Below, one piece after another: positions 7,833 to 16,548 of a DNA stretch of 64,000 bases. A program made the translations under genes and the position numbers. The stretch is taken from positions 1 to 64,000 of the IMG/VR virus record IMGVR_UViG_3300028844_005756, one strand, 5' to 3'. Every line of letters starts with the position of its first letter. Positions within the stretch are counted from its first letter, which is position 1. The notes under the pieces were generated by a model. The model was not told the DNA's origin. It did no database searches and was given only the letters and a program-made list of their open reading frames with translations. This DNA is from a virus.

Positions 7833-8952
7833 AGATATCCCAGTATTCCTTTAGATTATTTGTAATTGCTCTTCTGTTTTCTTTCCACGTTAATTGATGT
7901 GTGCCGTTAGAATTACCATACTGACCTTTAAGAATCAAATTATCAAGATAGTCATAAGAAACACCAGCCCCCCTATGAGTTTCTTCTTCGGTATCTTCTA
8001 TGTTATCAAATCCGTAATTTGCCCATAATTTATATTTATAAGTACGATATTGAACCATTGTATTCCAAAACTGTTGTTTGGATGTAGGTAATCTAAATCC
8101 GTAAAACTGTTGCATTAAATCATTTGCAGTTCCATCAGCTTGTCTTAATCTATCTATTTTTTCTACAGTAAAAATATAATTATCCCAATAGTATTCTGCA
8201 GCATTGTATCTGTAAATATAATTTAAATCAACTTCTTTATATGTTTTTTGACTATCTGGTATAAATGGATTTAAACTATAGAATTCTGGAGTTACAAAGA
8301 AGTCAGCAGTGATACTACTTTCTATTTGACGATATCTAAAACTACGATAATTTGCTTCTAATTGATATCCATAATTAACATTCTGTTGTACTGGTTCCAT
8401 ACCAACAAAATCTTGTACGTAATCTTCTTTCGGTCTTAAATCAGTATTTTTACCAGTTAAATATTCTAACTCTAAACAGAGTCCTCCAATGTGATATCTA
8501 CCAAATAAAGAATGTCCATCAATTGATGTTAAAAGTTTTCTTGAATTTTGCCATACCATATTTGTTGGATAATATTGTAGAACAAATGGTCTTTCTGGTG
8601 CAAACTTTGTATCACTCCAAAATCCAAAAGGAACACTCAATCTACCAACTCGGTATCCACCACCAAAATCTCTATTCTTAAAATCTGCTTGTACAAATGA
8701 ATAGTTAAAGTCTAAGTATCTTTCATCATCATATGCAGTTTCAAAAGCAAACAATGAATTCCAATGTAAGTTTTTTGTTATACCTACATTTAGTTGTAAA
8801 CCAGCTTCTATATTTGTATATTCTTCTGGTACTTTGTTTTCTGATGTTTCTACATAGCTAGTAGTTAACCATGAACGTGTATTTAAACGCAATTCAGCGT
8901 ACAATAAACTGTACACTAAACAAAAGATTAGTGTGAGTATAATTTTTTTCAT
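7804..8952 (-). CDS. outer-membrane porin-like beta-barrel protein
   Basis: 382 residues with a cleavable signal peptide (MKKIILTLIFCLVYSLLYA) and alternating amphipathic strands rich in Tyr and Trp throughout. The last residues (AVSITYVF) end in an aromatic Phe, the signal read by the BAM assembly machinery. The stretch RVGRLSVPFGFW followed by RPFVLQY and a later SIDGHSLFG recalls bacterial porins of the DcaP / phosphate-porin kind. It is flanked by a periplasmic binding-protein gene and a membrane coiled-coil gene with overlapping start/stop codons, and lies behind a late promoter. Unusual cargo for a phage; it may alter host uptake or the receptor surface late in infection. Confidence 0.65.
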   Translation of the reverse strand: MKKIILTLIFCLVYSLLYAELRLNTRSWLTTSYVETSENKVPEEYTNIEAGLQLNVGITKNLHWNSLFAFETAYDDERYLDFNYSFVQADFKNRDFGGGYRVGRLSVPFGFWSDTKFAPERPFVLQYYPTNMVWQNSRKLLTSIDGHSLFGRYHIGGLCLELEYLTGKNTDLRPKEDYVQDFVGMEPVQQNVNYGYQLEANYRSFRYRQIESSITADFFVTPEFYSLNPFIPDSQKTYKEVDLNYIYRYNAAEYYWDNYIFTVEKIDRLRQADGTANDLMQQFYGFRLPTSKQQFWNTMVQYRTYKYKLWANYGFDNIEDTEEETHRGAGVSYDYLDNLILKGQYGNSNGTHQLTWKENRRAITNNLKEYWDIYAVSITYVF

Positions 8953-9593
8953 TAGGGATTTTTAGGGAGAATTTTAGATAGTTTGGAATATGCGTCAGAA
9001 ATGCTAAAAGTATTTGTTTCTATACTTTTTTCTGCGGTATTTAATCTACTGGAAACTTTCATGATCTTGTCTTCTATGACAATCATAGATTCTTTCATAG
9101 AATCCACATTGCCTTCCATGATAAACAATTGTTTTTCAACACCTCTATTGTTAACCAACATTTCAGACACTTGGGTTTTCAATAATGGCACGGAATCCAG
9201 TTTAGTTTGCATATCATATAACGAATTCCAAACAGAACCTAAACCCCCGGCAAAAACAACTCCAAGTATCGCACCTACATATTTTGAAACATTTGATTTT
9301 TTAACCGTATTACCATCCAACTCTTCTATCTTATCATGAATATGATCTAACAATTTTTCATGATTATTCTTCTCTCTATCTATAATTGACCCGACTTTAG
9401 GAAGAATAACTTTGTAAAAAAAAGTTTCAAACTCACGATTTAAATGTTCATCGTCAAATACTCTTTTACTAATATCAGTTACTTCTCTTTCAAAAGACCT
9501 TAACTTGATATCTAGTTCGTTTTGTTTTTCAAGTATCTTAACTTCATGTTTAGATAACCACTCATAAAATTGTTCTCTTGATAATTCGGACAT
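8952..9593 (-). CDS. membrane-anchored coiled-coil protein
   Basis: 213 residues. A charged, heptad-rich N-terminal half (about 1-98) precedes a single hydrophobic segment near residues 105-122 (VGAILGVVFAGGLGSVW). A second coiled-coil half follows (about 125-210). No catalytic motif is seen. Its stop shares a base with the start of the porin gene. As first gene of the late envelope cassette it could anchor or organise the other two, but that is inference. Confidence 0.6.
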   Translation of the reverse strand: MSELSREQFYEWLSKHEVKILEKQNELDIKLRSFEREVTDISKRVFDDEHLNREFETFFYKVILPKVGSIIDREKNNHEKLLDHIHDKIEELDGNTVKKSNVSKYVGAILGVVFAGGLGSVWNSLYDMQTKLDSVPLLKTQVSEMLVNNRGVEKQLFIMEGNVDSMKESMIVIEDKIMKVSSRLNTAEKSIETNTFSISDAYSKLSKILPKNP

Positions 9594-9632
9594 TTTAAAA
9601 TGGTTAAAAAAGTTAGTTAATAGAGTGTATAT

Positions 9633-9785
9633 CTATTTATCTTTTAAAACTTTTTTAGCATAATCCGTTAAAATCTCAACAATTAAATCATTTAATTTTA
9701 TATCTCTTTTGTGTGCTTCTAACGCTAATTCTATGAATGTATCGGTAGGTATATCAATAGTCACTAGTTCATCCTGTTCTTCCAT
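9633..9785 (-). CDS. small ribbon-helix-helix-like protein
   Basis: 50 residues. VTIDIPTDTFIELALEAHKRD, a strand followed by a helix, then IKLNDLIVEILTDY, is the layout of ribbon-helix-helix (Arc/MetJ-type) DNA-binding proteins. It begins directly after the stop of the next upstream gene, which has a similar C-terminal domain, so the two may be a tandem pair. Possibly a transcription regulator; the target is unknown. Confidence 0.5.
   Translation of the reverse strand: MEEQDELVTIDIPTDTFIELALEAHKRDIKLNDLIVEILTDYAKKVLKDK
9634..9641 (-). promoter_or_regulatory. T4-type late promoter for the envelope cassette
   Basis: GATAAATA on the minus strand, about 41 bases upstream of the coiled-coil gene start at 9593. 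One base from the T4 late consensus TATAAATA. It would put the coiled-coil/porin/binding-protein genes under gene 55 control. Confidence 0.55.
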
Positions 9786-9786
9786 A

Positions 9787-10107
9787 TTAACATTCCTTTA
9801 ATTTCTGTACAATATATTTCATTAATGTTGTTTCTTTCGCATGAGCCCGCATTGATAATTCTAATACTAATTTTTCTGGTAGGTCTAATATAATCATACA
9901 AGTTTCTTCTTCTTGCGTATATACTCCGCCTTCTTTATCAATCTTTTCAAAAATATTAACATTAGGATTATTTTGTAATTCAGAAATAATATTTGCATTA
10001 ATATAATCCGCTGCAGAATCAACATATGTTTCTCCGCCTGAATTAATTTCTTGTAATAAATTTTTAATATCTCTAAGTTCTTCTAACGCAGACATACTTG
10101 TTCCCAT
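9787..10107 (-). CDS. protein with C-terminal ribbon-helix-helix-like domain
   Basis: 106 residues. The N-terminal part is Asn/Glu-rich and helical (SALEELRDIKNLLQEI). The C-terminal 40 residues, MIILDLPEKLVLELSMRAH followed by TTLMKYIVQKL, repeat the strand-helix-helix layout of the 50-residue gene immediately downstream. Probably a duplicated RHH module. There may be an internal start at Met5. Confidence 0.5.
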   Translation of the reverse strand: MGTSMSALEELRDIKNLLQEINSGGETYVDSAADYINANIISELQNNPNVNIFEKIDKEGGVYTQEEETCMIILDLPEKLVLELSMRAHAKETTLMKYIVQKLKEC

Positions 10108-10113
10108 ATATTG

Positions 10114-10446
10114 TTAAGTCTCCATCATTTCCATATATATATCCAATACATCTTTATGTATCGGAAATGAATTTCCATTTTCTTCCACTATTACATATAC
10201 ACTGTCATTTTCATCATCAATATCTTCTTTATCTATATCTTCATAGTCCTCTTCATATAAATGAAATAAATCATTTAATTTATTTTCCATAGAATCTATA
10301 TCATTATTACTTAAAGTAAGTAGCATTTCTAATTCAGAACCATCAGAATAAACTATTTTTTCTTTTATTTTTACTCCATCATATTCACCAGTCCATTTAA
10401 TTGGTGCTACCGATTTAGAAAATTGAAAAATTTTAGAATTATTCAT
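10114..10446 (-). CDS. hypothetical acidic protein
   Basis: 110 residues with an acidic middle (EEDYEDIDKEDIDDEND) and no motif I recognise. Its first eight bases overlap the preceding gene (10690-10439). Second gene behind the late box at 10734-10741. Confidence 0.55.
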   Translation of the reverse strand: MNNSKIFQFSKSVAPIKWTGEYDGVKIKEKIVYSDGSELEMLLTLSNNDIDSMENKLNDLFHLYEEDYEDIDKEDIDDENDSVYVIVEENGNSFPIHKDVLDIYMEMMET

Positions 10447-10690
10447 ATTTTTTTTTCTTGTGTTGGTTAAAAGTGTTCATTACAGAGAAACTATTTAAAA
10501 TTCCAAAATCATCTACATTTAATAATTTTAAAGTGTTTTTGCTAATATTTTTTTTTACAATTTCTTCGGGAAAAATAAAACATTCATTATTTTTTGAAAT
10601 TATTTGTACTTCATTTTGTTCTAAATTAGAAGAGTAACGAATACTAACATTGACTTTTATATCGGAATCGTGTATAATAAATGGTTTCAT
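10439..10690 (-). CDS. hypothetical protein
   Basis: 83 residues, no recognised domain; a Lys-rich C-terminus (HKKKKYE). First gene downstream of a perfect T4 late box, so probably expressed late. Confidence 0.55.
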   Translation of the reverse strand: MKPFIIHDSDIKVNVSIRYSSNLEQNEVQIISKNNECFIFPEEIVKKNISKNTLKLLNVDDFGILNSFSVMNTFNQHKKKKYE

Positions 10691-10733
10691 ATTTCTTTAT
10701 TTTATTTTAGTAAGCTAATTTAAGTTTACATTC

Positions 10734-10741
10734 TATTTATA
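10734..10741 (-). promoter_or_regulatory. T4-type late promoter, minus strand
   Basis: A perfect TATAAATA on the minus strand 44 bases upstream of the gene at 10690. It shares a 137-base intergenic region with a divergent late box on the plus strand. Confidence 0.7.
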
Positions 10742-10782
10742 GAATACCACAAAAGTTTGAAAAAATCAAGTATTTTTTCAAA

Positions 10783-10790
10783 CATAAATA
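10783..10790 (+). promoter_or_regulatory. T4-type late promoter, plus strand
   Basis: CATAAATA followed by TAAG, 38 bases upstream of the tail-tube-like gene start, one base off the T4 late consensus. Divergent from the minus-strand late box at 10734-10741. Confidence 0.6.
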
Positions 10791-10827
10791 TAAGTAGTTC
10801 AAAATATTAAATAAATTAGGAGAATTC

Positions 10828-11349
10828 ATGTCAGCGCCTTCATTACTAAGTATTAACAATGGGGATTTAGATAATAATTTTTCTCAAGTAAATCGTTTTG
10901 AGATGGTATTTTCTATTCTCCCAAATGTTACATATACGTTAAACGAGGTGAATTTACCTGGATTATCAATAAGCAATCCAATAGTTCCAACTATACTAAA
11001 TCCAACTTATCATGGAGCCGATTCAGCTACTTTTGATCAATTAAATATTAATTTTTTAGTGCAGGAAGATTTTGCTAATTATTTTGAAATACATGATTGG
11101 ATAAGAGCAATTTCATTTCCTGATAGTTTTAATGATAGAAAAGATTTAGAAAGATTTGAAGGTGTTGATAGTTATGGATTTTTGACTATTAATGATAGTT
11201 ATAACCTACCTTTATATAGATTTCATTTCTATAATGTAATACCCAATACATTAACTGGTTTGAATTTGATGGCTGCGGATGCTAATGAACTACTTGCTTC
11301 AGCTTCTTTTAATTATACAATTTACAGAAGGGAAGTTGTCAAAAAATAA
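10828..11349 (+). CDS. tail-tube-fold structural protein
   Basis: 173 residues. The pattern NRFEMVFSILPNVTYTLNEVNLPGLS, then a LNINFLVQEDFANYFEIHDWI block and a C-terminal ASASFNYTIYRRE, matches the tube-fold structural proteins of T4-like marine phages (gp19-type tail tube or a baseplate-tube adaptor). Strong ribosome-binding site (TTAGGAGAATTC). It lies just upstream of uvsY-uvsW. Which tail component it is cannot be decided by eye. Confidence 0.6.
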   Translation: MSAPSLLSINNGDLDNNFSQVNRFEMVFSILPNVTYTLNEVNLPGLSISNPIVPTILNPTYHGADSATFDQLNINFLVQEDFANYFEIHDWIRAISFPDSFNDRKDLERFEGVDSYGFLTINDSYNLPLYRFHFYNVIPNTLTGLNLMAADANELLASASFNYTIYRREVVKK

Positions 11350-11368
11350 TTTTGTTTTTGGAGTTAAT

Positions 11369-11830
11369 ATGATTACCCATGAATTGATTTCTTCCGAATG
11401 GAACAACGACTATCCAAAATATGAAGATATTACAAAGAATTTATCTAATTTAGATGAGATTACATTAAGCGTTGAAAATAAGTACAACAAATACTCTGAT
11501 TTCTATTACGAAGCTTGTAAAGAACTTTATGGTTTACAAAAAAAACAAGAACAAATGGAAAAAGTATTAAAATTATATTATTCAAAAAAACCTATGTCTG
11601 ATGATGATATTGAGAAATATCAATTAGAAGCGTTACAAATTTCGTATACTAAACCTGAAATTGATATGATGGTACGTTCTGATAGTAGAATTCTTGATAT
11701 TAAAACTAAAATAAAAATGAAAGAATTAACTATTGAAAAAATTAGAACATGTATGAAATTCATTACAGATTGGAAATGGAATTTTAGTAAATTTATAGAT
11801 TTGTATAAAATTAAAAATGGAATAATTTGA
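11369..11830 (+). CDS. uvsY: UvsY-like recombination mediator
   Basis: 153 residues. UvsY loads the UvsX recombinase onto ssDNA coated with gp32. The helical C-terminal half (KIKMKELTIEKIRTCMKFI followed by W.W..SKF), the length (T4: 137) and the position directly before uvsW all fit. The start at 11369 has TTGGAG five bases upstream; a longer upstream reading is an overlap with the preceding gene. Confidence 0.7.
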   Translation: MITHELISSEWNNDYPKYEDITKNLSNLDEITLSVENKYNKYSDFYYEACKELYGLQKKQEQMEKVLKLYYSKKPMSDDDIEKYQLEALQISYTKPEIDMMVRSDSRILDIKTKIKMKELTIEKIRTCMKFITDWKWNFSKFIDLYKIKNGII

Positions 11831-11837
11831 GAGTATA

Positions 11838-13286
11838 ATGGAAAAAATAAATGTAAATTTTTTAAATCATAGTGATTGTAGATTAATTTGTTCTCCAAGC
11901 GTAATGAATGAATTGAGTGATGTTTTCTCATATTTTATACCAAGTGCAAGATATCATCCTAAATTTAAAGCTAAAAAATGGGATGGTAAAATACGCTTAG
12001 TAAATATGCGAACAAAAACTATTCCTTATGGGTTAATTCACCGTTTAAAAAATTATTGTAAGATTAAAGAATATGAATTTGAATCTGAATTTTCTTTAGA
12101 ACCTGTAGATTTTAGTGAAGAAAATGCTATAGAATTTATTGAAAATTTACAAATGCCATTTGAAGTTAGAGACTATCAGATTCAGGCATTTGTTCATGCT
12201 GTTCAGAAACAACGGTCCATTTTAGTCTCACCTACTGGTAGTGGTAAGTCTGCTATTATATATTTGCTCATGCGTTTATTCTACGAGTTAGACCGTAGGG
12301 TTTTGATGATTGTACCTACTGTTAATCTTGTAACTCAGATGAGATCTGATTTTGAGGAATATGCAATTAATATAGATAAATTATCTGTTCAAGAGGTATA
12401 TGCAGGTAGGACTAAAGAAGTTTCTTCACCAATCATGATTTCAACTTGGCAAAGTCTGCAGAATCTTGAGCGAGATTGGTTTGACCAATTTGACACCGTT
12501 GTTATTGATGAAACTCATTTAGCTACTGGAAATACACTTCAGAAAATTCTAAACTACTGTAATCATGCAGATTTCCGAGTGGGACTTACCGGAACTTTGA
12601 CTGGAGAAAAGATTCATGAGATGTTACTTATTGGTGCAATTGGTGAACCAAAGAAGATTATAACCACCAGTGAGTTGATTGATAATGAAATGTTAAGTGA
12701 TTTAAAAATCAAATGTTTGATATTAAATCATAAAAATTCTCCACCAAAAATGAACTATCAAGAAGAGATTGCCTACTTGATCTCTCACCAGAAAAGAAAT
12801 GATTTTATTATTAATTTAGCAAAATCTTTGAAAGGCAACACTCTGATTTTGTTTAATTATGTTGAAAATCATGGAGTTATTTTGTATGAGCAAATCACAG
12901 AAGAGATTGAAGATAAAAATATATTTTTCATGAGCGGTGAAACAAAGGCAGAATTACGTGAGAACATTCGCCAACACGTTAGAAACAACCATTCCGATAA
13001 TATCATTTTAGCAAGTAGCGGTGTATTTTCAACAGGAGTGAATATACCGGCATTACATAATGTAATATTTTCCTCACCAACAAAATCTAAAATTAGAGTG
13101 CTACAGTCTGTTGGTAGAATTTTGCGAAAACATGATTCTAAAAATGTTGCGACCGTCTATGACATAGCGGACAAATTATATACAACGAAGAAAAATTATG
13201 TTTTTACTCACTTTGAAGAAAGATACAAGTATTACATTGAAGAAGATTTTGATGTTAAGTACTATGAATTTAATTTAAAGACTTGA
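11838..13286 (+). CDS. uvsW: UvsW-type DNA/RNA helicase
   Basis: 482-residue SF2 helicase, close to T4 UvsW (503). An N-terminal DNA-binding region (RYHPKFKAKKWDGKIRL) precedes Walker A SPTGSGKS (about residue 131), DETH box (about 223) and GLTGTL motif III. The second RecA domain ends with a SVGRILRK motif VI. UvsW unwinds R-loops and drives branch migration, which in T4 shifts replication from origin- to recombination-dependent. The stop codon overlaps the promoter of gene 55. Confidence 0.92.
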   Translation: MEKINVNFLNHSDCRLICSPSVMNELSDVFSYFIPSARYHPKFKAKKWDGKIRLVNMRTKTIPYGLIHRLKNYCKIKEYEFESEFSLEPVDFSEENAIEFIENLQMPFEVRDYQIQAFVHAVQKQRSILVSPTGSGKSAIIYLLMRLFYELDRRVLMIVPTVNLVTQMRSDFEEYAINIDKLSVQEVYAGRTKEVSSPIMISTWQSLQNLERDWFDQFDTVVIDETHLATGNTLQKILNYCNHADFRVGLTGTLTGEKIHEMLLIGAIGEPKKIITTSELIDNEMLSDLKIKCLILNHKNSPPKMNYQEEIAYLISHQKRNDFIINLAKSLKGNTLILFNYVENHGVILYEQITEEIEDKNIFFMSGETKAELRENIRQHVRNNHSDNIILASSGVFSTGVNIPALHNVIFSSPTKSKIRVLQSVGRILRKHDSKNVATVYDIADKLYTTKKNYVFTHFEERYKYYIEEDFDVKYYEFNLKT

Positions 13287-13311
13287 CATTCTGTCAATTT
13301 TAAGATATAAT
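13283..13311 (+). promoter_or_regulatory. consensus sigma-70 promoter for gene 55
   Basis: TTGACA (13283-13288), 17 bases, TATAAT (13306-13311): a perfect match to the bacterial housekeeping consensus. The predicted leader before the gene 55 ATG is about 44 bases with AAGGAG near its end. It overlaps the last codons of uvsW. Confidence 0.85.
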
Positions 13312-13361
13312 ATATTTGTTTGATAAAAGAATTAAAAAAAACAAATTAAGGAGATTTTCTA

Positions 13362-14021
13362 ATGGCTAAAGCTAATTTTGTAGATAAGAAAAAATTTTAT
13401 GAACATCTGTTGAGTAGATATGATACTGTATTAAAAGTAAAAGCGAAGCAAAAGAAATATTATAACATGATTGAAAAAGCTAATGGAGATGCTGCAGACA
13501 AAGTTATATTAAATCAGAAAGTTAAAGAATTATTACATCGTATTCCTATTGATGATTTTATTGGAAGTTGTATCTTAAAAATATGTAAAAATCTCATTCG
13601 TAAAAAAGGTTTTATTGAATATAGCCAAACTCACAGTGAAGATATGATTGGTGATGCGATAGAAAATTGTATTCTTTACATATCTTCATTTGACCCTCGC
13701 AAATCTTCAGAACCGTTTTCATATTTTACACAAGTTGCTACATGGGCTTTTGTCAGAAGAATTGAAAAAGAAAAAAGAGAAATTTATTTTAAATTAAGAT
13801 CTTTACATAATATGGATGGACTAATTGACAGTTCATTTCAAGCGGAATATGATGATACTTATGATGGTAAAATTATGAGTGATGATTGGTTAATCCATAC
13901 ACGCAATTATGTAAATGAATATGAAGATAAAATGGAAAAGAAAAGAAATCGACAACGTAAGAAAAAAGAAAGAAAAAATTTAACAGATATGTTTGAAAAG
14001 GTGGAGGAAATAAATGAATGA
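13362..14021 (+). CDS. 55: late-transcription sigma factor gp55
   Basis: 219 residues (T4: 185). The core EDMIGDAIENCILYISSFDP, then FSYFTQVATWAFVRRIEKEK, is the sigma region 2-like segment of gp55 that binds RNA polymerase and the TATAAATA late box. A long basic tail (RNRQRKKKERKN) follows. It redirects host polymerase to late promoters, several of which are in this window, together with the sliding clamp. It has its own consensus promoter and overlaps gene 47 by eight bases. Confidence 0.88.
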   Translation: MAKANFVDKKKFYEHLLSRYDTVLKVKAKQKKYYNMIEKANGDAADKVILNQKVKELLHRIPIDDFIGSCILKICKNLIRKKGFIEYSQTHSEDMIGDAIENCILYISSFDPRKSSEPFSYFTQVATWAFVRRIEKEKREIYFKLRSLHNMDGLIDSSFQAEYDDTYDGKIMSDDWLIHTRNYVNEYEDKMEKKRNRQRKKKERKNLTDMFEKVEEINE

Positions 14022-15072
14022 GTGGGTGGCATTAATTACAGACCAACATTTTGGTGTAAGAAATAATTCACAAACGTTTTTAGATTATTATTTTAAATTT
14101 TATGATGATGTATTTTTTCCAGCATTAGAAGAATATGATGTTTTAGATATTATAGACCTTGGTGATACTTTTGATAAAAGAAAGTCAATTGATTTTAATA
14201 TATTAGATCAAGTTAAAGAAAGATATTATCAAAAATTATTAAATATGGAAAAAACAGTTTATAGTATTGTTGGTAATCATACAGCATATTATAAAAATAC
14301 TAATCGTGTGAACACATTAAAATTATTATTAAATGATTTTGAGAATGTGTATATATGCGAAGAACCTGAAGTAGTAAGAATAAATGAAAACGATGTATTG
14401 TTGATGCCGTGGATAAATGAAGAAAACAGAGACATTGCATTTGAACTTTTAGAAAAAAATCATGAATATTGTTTTGGTCATTTAGAGATTAACGGTTTTG
14501 AGATGTACAAAGGACACGTACATTCTGATGGTGAATTTGATAGTAATATTTTTAAAAATGTAAAAAATGTTTTTTCTGGTCATTTTCATCATCGCAGTAA
14601 AAAAGGAAATATTATGTATTTGGGAAATCCATATCAATTAACATGGGGTGACTATGGTGATGTGAGAGGATTTCATATGTTAAATTTTGAAACTGGTGAA
14701 TTAAAATTTATTGAAAATCCTTATCAAATGTTTCATACAATAAAGTATGACAATAAATTTGATAAAATAGATTTTGAAAAATATAGAGATACGTATGTAA
14801 AAGTTATATGTAATAAAAAAGGTAGTCAATTAAAATTTGAAACTTTTATGAAAAGATTACATCAACATAATCCTGCTGACGTAATTATAATAGAACAGGA
14901 AAATATATTTAATAATGAAGATCTTGATGATTCTTTTGAAGAAGAAAATACAAAAGAAATATGTCAAAATACTGTTAGAAAATATATTGAAGAAAATTCT
15001 ATTTCTTTTGGAAATAGATTAGAAGATAAACTATTAAATTTATTAAGAAAAGCTGAAGAAGAGGAAGTATGA
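14014..15072 (+). CDS. 47: recombination nuclease subunit gp47 (Mre11/SbcD family)
   Basis: 352 residues (T4: 339). Metallophosphoesterase motifs are in order: DQHFG near residue 8, DLGDTFDKR near 47, GNHTAYY near 88, and SGHFHHR near 188. With gp46 it forms the Mre11-Rad50-like nuclease that resects ends for recombination-dependent replication. An acidic C-terminal stretch (DDSFEEEN) is a small peculiarity. Gene 46 follows after two interposed genes, including GMP reductase. Confidence 0.93.
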   Translation: MNEWVALITDQHFGVRNNSQTFLDYYFKFYDDVFFPALEEYDVLDIIDLGDTFDKRKSIDFNILDQVKERYYQKLLNMEKTVYSIVGNHTAYYKNTNRVNTLKLLLNDFENVYICEEPEVVRINENDVLLMPWINEENRDIAFELLEKNHEYCFGHLEINGFEMYKGHVHSDGEFDSNIFKNVKNVFSGHFHHRSKKGNIMYLGNPYQLTWGDYGDVRGFHMLNFETGELKFIENPYQMFHTIKYDNKFDKIDFEKYRDTYVKVICNKKGSQLKFETFMKRLHQHNPADVIIIEQENIFNNEDLDDSFEEENTKEICQNTVRKYIEENSISFGNRLEDKLLNLLRKAEEEEV

Positions 15073-15434
15073 ATCGCAAAAATACAGATCCTCCTAAAAC
15101 GATATCTTTAGCACCCAATGCTATTTCTCCTAATTCACAAAGAAGAAGACCGAAGTCTAATTCTATATTACCGCCTAAAAAAGAAATAACCCCAGTTACT
15201 CATGAAACTATGGTTGATTATTTCTCTGATGATAAAAAGGCAGTAAGATTTGCTAAAGGAATGGGTATAAAAAAAATAGCCATAAATCGTAAAACAAATG
15301 CGATAGAATTTGAATTAGAAGAAGATTTTCATAATGTATTAAATACAATAAGTTCTTGGAAAAAAATAAGTCCTGATGTTTATTTGAGTCAACTGATTAC
15401 TGAATATTTTTTGTCAATGAAAGAGAAAAAATGA
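15069..15434 (+). CDS. hypothetical protein between genes 47 and 46
   Basis: 121 residues: a Pro/Arg/Lys-rich, probably disordered N-terminal 55, then a compact helical part ending SQLITEYFLSMKEKK. No recognised family. It overlaps the end of gene 47 by four bases (ATGA) and is followed nine bases later by GMP reductase, so the three are one transcription unit. Confidence 0.6.
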   Translation: MNRKNTDPPKTISLAPNAISPNSQRRRPKSNSILPPKKEITPVTHETMVDYFSDDKKAVRFAKGMGIKKIAINRKTNAIEFELEEDFHNVLNTISSWKKISPDVYLSQLITEYFLSMKEKK

Positions 15435-15443
15435 AGGAAATAT

Positions 15444-16511
15444 ATGCGAATTGAAAATGATGTAAAGTATGATTATAGTGATGTTCTTATTCGGCCTAAA
15501 AGGTCAACACTATCTTCTCGCAATGAAGTTTCTTTAGAAAGAAATTATGCTAGTATTAAATGGACTGGTGTTCCCATTATAGCGGCTAATATGGATGGTG
15601 TTGGTACAATTGAAATGGCAAAAAAACTTAGTGAAATGAAAATGTTTACATGTCTTAAAAAAACATACGACACTTCACAACTTATTGAATTTTTTTCTAA
15701 TAAAATAAATTGTCAACACACAGCAATGAGTATTGGAATTACAGATCATGATTTTCGTAAGTTCTGTGATGTTTATAGTATATGTCAAAATTTAAAATTT
15801 GTTTGTATTGATGTGGCTAACGGATATAGTGAAAGATTTGTAGATTTTGTTAAAAAAATACGTGAAGTTGATTTTAGAGGAATATATGATGAAAAAGCAG
15901 ATGATACATTCCGAAGACACAATCCTTTGTTCATCATTGCTGGAAATGTTGTTACTGGTGAAATGGCAGAACAATTGATTCTTAGTGGTGTTGATATTGT
16001 TAAAGTGGGTATTGGTCCTGGTTCTGCTTGTACTACTCGCATACAAACTGGAGTAGGATATCCACAACTATCTGCTGTAATGGAATGTGCTGATGCGGCA
16101 CATGGATTAGGTGGATTGATTATTGCTGATGGAGGATGTACATGTCCTGGTGATGTAGTTAAAGCATTTGCAGGTGGTGCAGACTTTGTTATGTTAGGTG
16201 GAATGTTAGCCGGTCACGATGAGGGAGGCGGAACTATTATAGAAAAAAATGATGAAAAATATATAGAGTTCTATGGCATGAGTTCCAAGAAAGCTAATGA
16301 AAAACATTTTGGTGGATTGAAAGATTACCGAGCTTCTGAAGGTAGAGAAGTTTTAATTCCTTATCGTGGTGAAGTATCTGAAACCATTCAAGAAATTCTT
16401 GGCGGATTACGTAGTGCTTGTACCTATGTTGGAGCAAGTCAATTAAAACACTTGACAAAATGCACAACATTTGTTAAAGTAAGTAATCAATATAATACTG
16501 TCTTTGCCTAA
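15444..16511 (+). CDS. guaC: GMP reductase
   Basis: 355 residues, the size of E. coli GuaC (347). GPGSACTTR holds the catalytic Cys196, and the following [30 protein letters not shown] and [11 protein letters not shown] blocks match GMP reductase more closely than IMP dehydrogenase. The CBS-domain insert of IMPDH is absent. It deaminates GMP to IMP with NADPH, which would recycle guanine nucleotides toward AMP. Placed inside the gene 47-46 unit with AAGGAA upstream of its ATG. All key residues are present. Confidence 0.88.
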   Translation: MRIENDVKYDYSDVLIRPKRSTLSSRNEVSLERNYASIKWTGVPIIAANMDGVGTIEMAKKLSEMKMFTCLKKTYDTSQLIEFFSNKINCQHTAMSIGITDHDFRKFCDVYSICQNLKFVCIDVANGYSERFVDFVKKIREVDFRGIYDEKADDTFRRHNPLFIIAGNVVTGEMAEQLILSGVDIVKVGIGPGSACTTRIQTGVGYPQLSAVMECADAAHGLGGLIIADGGCTCPGDVVKAFAGGADFVMLGGMLAGHDEGGGTIIEKNDEKYIEFYGMSSKKANEKHFGGLKDYRASEGREVLIPYRGEVSETIQEILGGLRSACTYVGASQLKHLTKCTTFVKVSNQYNTVFA

Positions 16512-16519
16512 AAAAAGAC

Positions 16520-16548
16520 TTGACATTTTAAATCATTGGTAATATAAT
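16520..16548 (+). promoter_or_regulatory. consensus sigma-70 promoter abutting the gene 46 start codon
   Basis: TTGACA (16520-16525), 17 bases, TATAAT (16543-16548), a perfect consensus. The gene 46 ATG begins at the very next base, so transcripts started here would begin several bases inside the coding sequence. Gene 46 is then more likely read from upstream, or from an internal start. Confidence 0.7.

Noticed and set aside
15444-16511. IMP dehydrogenase instead of GMP reductase
   Set aside because: No CBS insert, total length of GuaC type, and the blocks after the catalytic Cys match GMP reductase.
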